The notes below the pieces were generated by a model, which did no database searches, had not been told where the DNA came from, and saw nothing but the letters and a program-made list of their open reading frames with translations. This document shows positions 6,181 through 6,771 of a DNA stretch of 6,771 nt, in pieces. How positions within the stretch are numbered: the first letter of the stretch is position 1; each line of letters begins with the position of its first letter. The stretch is from NCBI GenBank assembly GCA_946534775.1, contig CAMNCZ010000056.1:1-6771 (forward strand). The letters run 5' to 3'. Origin of the DNA: an uncultured Eubacteriaceae bacterium (GTDB taxonomy: Bacteria > Bacillota > Clostridia > Lachnospirales > CAG-274). A program made the translations under genes and the position numbers.

Positions 6181-6771
6181 GGATAACGAAAAAATCGAGA
6201 TCCCGAACGAAAATACAAACGAAAATACAGAAAAAAAGGGATTTTTCGCAAAACTTAAATATGAACTTACAAAGCCTATAGAATTTGGCGGCAAGAAAAA
6301 TAAAGAAGAGCCGACAGAGGCGGCGGAAGAAATAAAAGAAGAACTCAAAGAAACAAAAGAGGCGGCGGAAGAAATTTTTGAAGAAGCTGTCGAAGAGTTA
6401 AAGGAAGGACAGGAAGCGACGGCAGAAACCAAAGAAACCGTGGAAGAAACCACGGAAGAAGCCGAAGAAGTTTCACAAGAAGATACAGAAGAAGCTTCCG
6501 AAGAAGAATCCGAAGAAATTTCCGAAGAAGAATCGGAGGAACCCGAGCGGAAACAGGGCTTTTTTGAAAAGATAAAGGCAGGCCTTTCCAAAACCAGAAA
6601 TAATATTATGTCGGGTGTTGAAAATGTTTTAAAGGCCTTTACGACTATTGACGAGGACCTTTATGAGGAACTTGAAGAGGCGCTTATTATGGCGGATATA
6701 GGCGTGGAAACTTCAACAAGCATTATTGAAGAACTGCGCAAACGTGTGAAAGAGCAAAAGATAAAAGAGCC
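6179..6771 (+). CDS. ftsY: Signal recognition particle receptor FtsY, N-terminal part (runs off window)
   Basis: 197 complete codons are visible and the frame is open at the right edge. FtsY is the membrane-associated SRP receptor: its NG domain pairs with Ffh to deliver ribosomes making membrane proteins to SecYEG. The N-terminus carries a basic/aromatic motif KKGFFAKLK (19-27). An acidic A domain (about 43-123), dominated by Glu with some Thr, Ser and Ala, follows. The N domain begins at QGFFEKIKAGLSKTRNN (126-142) and continues with an IDEDLYEELEEALIMADIGV-type helix, which is the FtsY/Ffh N-domain signature and the main ground for the call. The G domain (GTP-binding loops) is beyond the edge and cannot be checked. 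The gene lies 31 nt after smc and is probably co-transcribed with it. The A domain contains internal duplications. Confidence 0.93.
   Translation, partial: MDNEKIEIPNENTNENTEKKGFFAKLKYELTKPIEFGGKKNKEEPTEAAEEIKEELKETKEAAEEIFEEAVEELKEGQEATAETKETVEETTEEAEEVSQEDTEEASEEESEEISEEESEEPERKQGFFEKIKAGLSKTRNNIMSGVENVLKAFTTIDEDLYEELEEALIMADIGVETSTSIIEELRKRVKEQKIKE
6317..6400 (+). repeat. 42-bp imperfect tandem duplication in the ftsY acidic domain
   Basis: A 17-bp sequence, GAGGCGGCGGAAGAAAT, occurs identically at 6317-6333 and 6359-6375, a period of 42 bp. At protein level this is EAAEEIKEELKETK (47-60) followed by EAAEEIFEEAVEEL (61-74). The period is a multiple of three, so the frame is kept; the second halves of the units have diverged. 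Confidence 0.65.
6497..6544 (+). repeat. 24-bp tandem duplication in the ftsY acidic domain
   Basis: Units at 6497-6520 and 6521-6544 encode SEEESEEI (residues 107-114) and SEEESEEP (115-122). The first 14 bases are identical and most of the rest differs only at synonymous sites. Low-complexity GAA-rich coding could partly imitate such a repeat, but the register is exact. Confidence 0.6.

Noticed and set aside
6172..6591. A 139-codon minus-strand open frame, extremely rich in serine, opposite ftsY.
   Set aside because: It is the complement of the GAA-rich acidic domain (GAA reads as TTC, or gives Ser codons in other frames). ftsY on the + strand has a good ribosome binding site and a recognisable N domain.

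Overview
The window looks like a conserved chromosomal segment from a low-to-mid GC Gram-positive bacterium, most likely a member of the Clostridia (Bacillota). This is inferred from the smc-ftsY gene pair, purine-rich ribosome binding sites, frequent ATA and GAA codons, and a consensus sigma-A-type promoter. All genes are on the + strand and no mobile element, CRISPR array, tRNA or rRNA was seen.

Layout: (1) positions 1-238 hold the 3' end of a coding region that I cannot identify by sequence; its position before a transglutaminase suggests a DUF58 protein. (2) 241-2502 encode a membrane-anchored transglutaminase-like protein of the TgpA/YebA architecture, with an apparently complete Cys-His-Asp triad. 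(3) 2503-2571 is a short spacer with a near-perfect promoter (TTGAAA, 17 nt, TATAAT) whose -35 box overlaps the transglutaminase stop codon. (4) 2572-6147 encode a full-length SMC chromosome-condensation ATPase with all head and hinge motifs. (5) 6179 to the window end encode the N-terminal part of FtsY, the signal recognition particle receptor; its GTPase domain lies outside the window.

Functionally there are two units. The first two genes probably form a translationally coupled cell-envelope pair. smc and ftsY form a housekeeping unit for chromosome organisation and membrane-protein targeting, driven from the promoter at 2499-2527. The rnc gene (RNase III) that often precedes smc in Bacillota is not directly upstream here.

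I found no new multi-gene system. The least expected structure is a run of small tandem repeats around the smc-ftsY junction: a threefold 16-bp repeat covering the smc stop and the ftsY ribosome binding site and start, then 42-bp and 24-bp duplications in the acidic linker of FtsY. That FtsY also has a long acidic domain with two copies of a GFF membrane-binding motif, a layout I associate with E. coli FtsY rather than the short B. subtilis protein.
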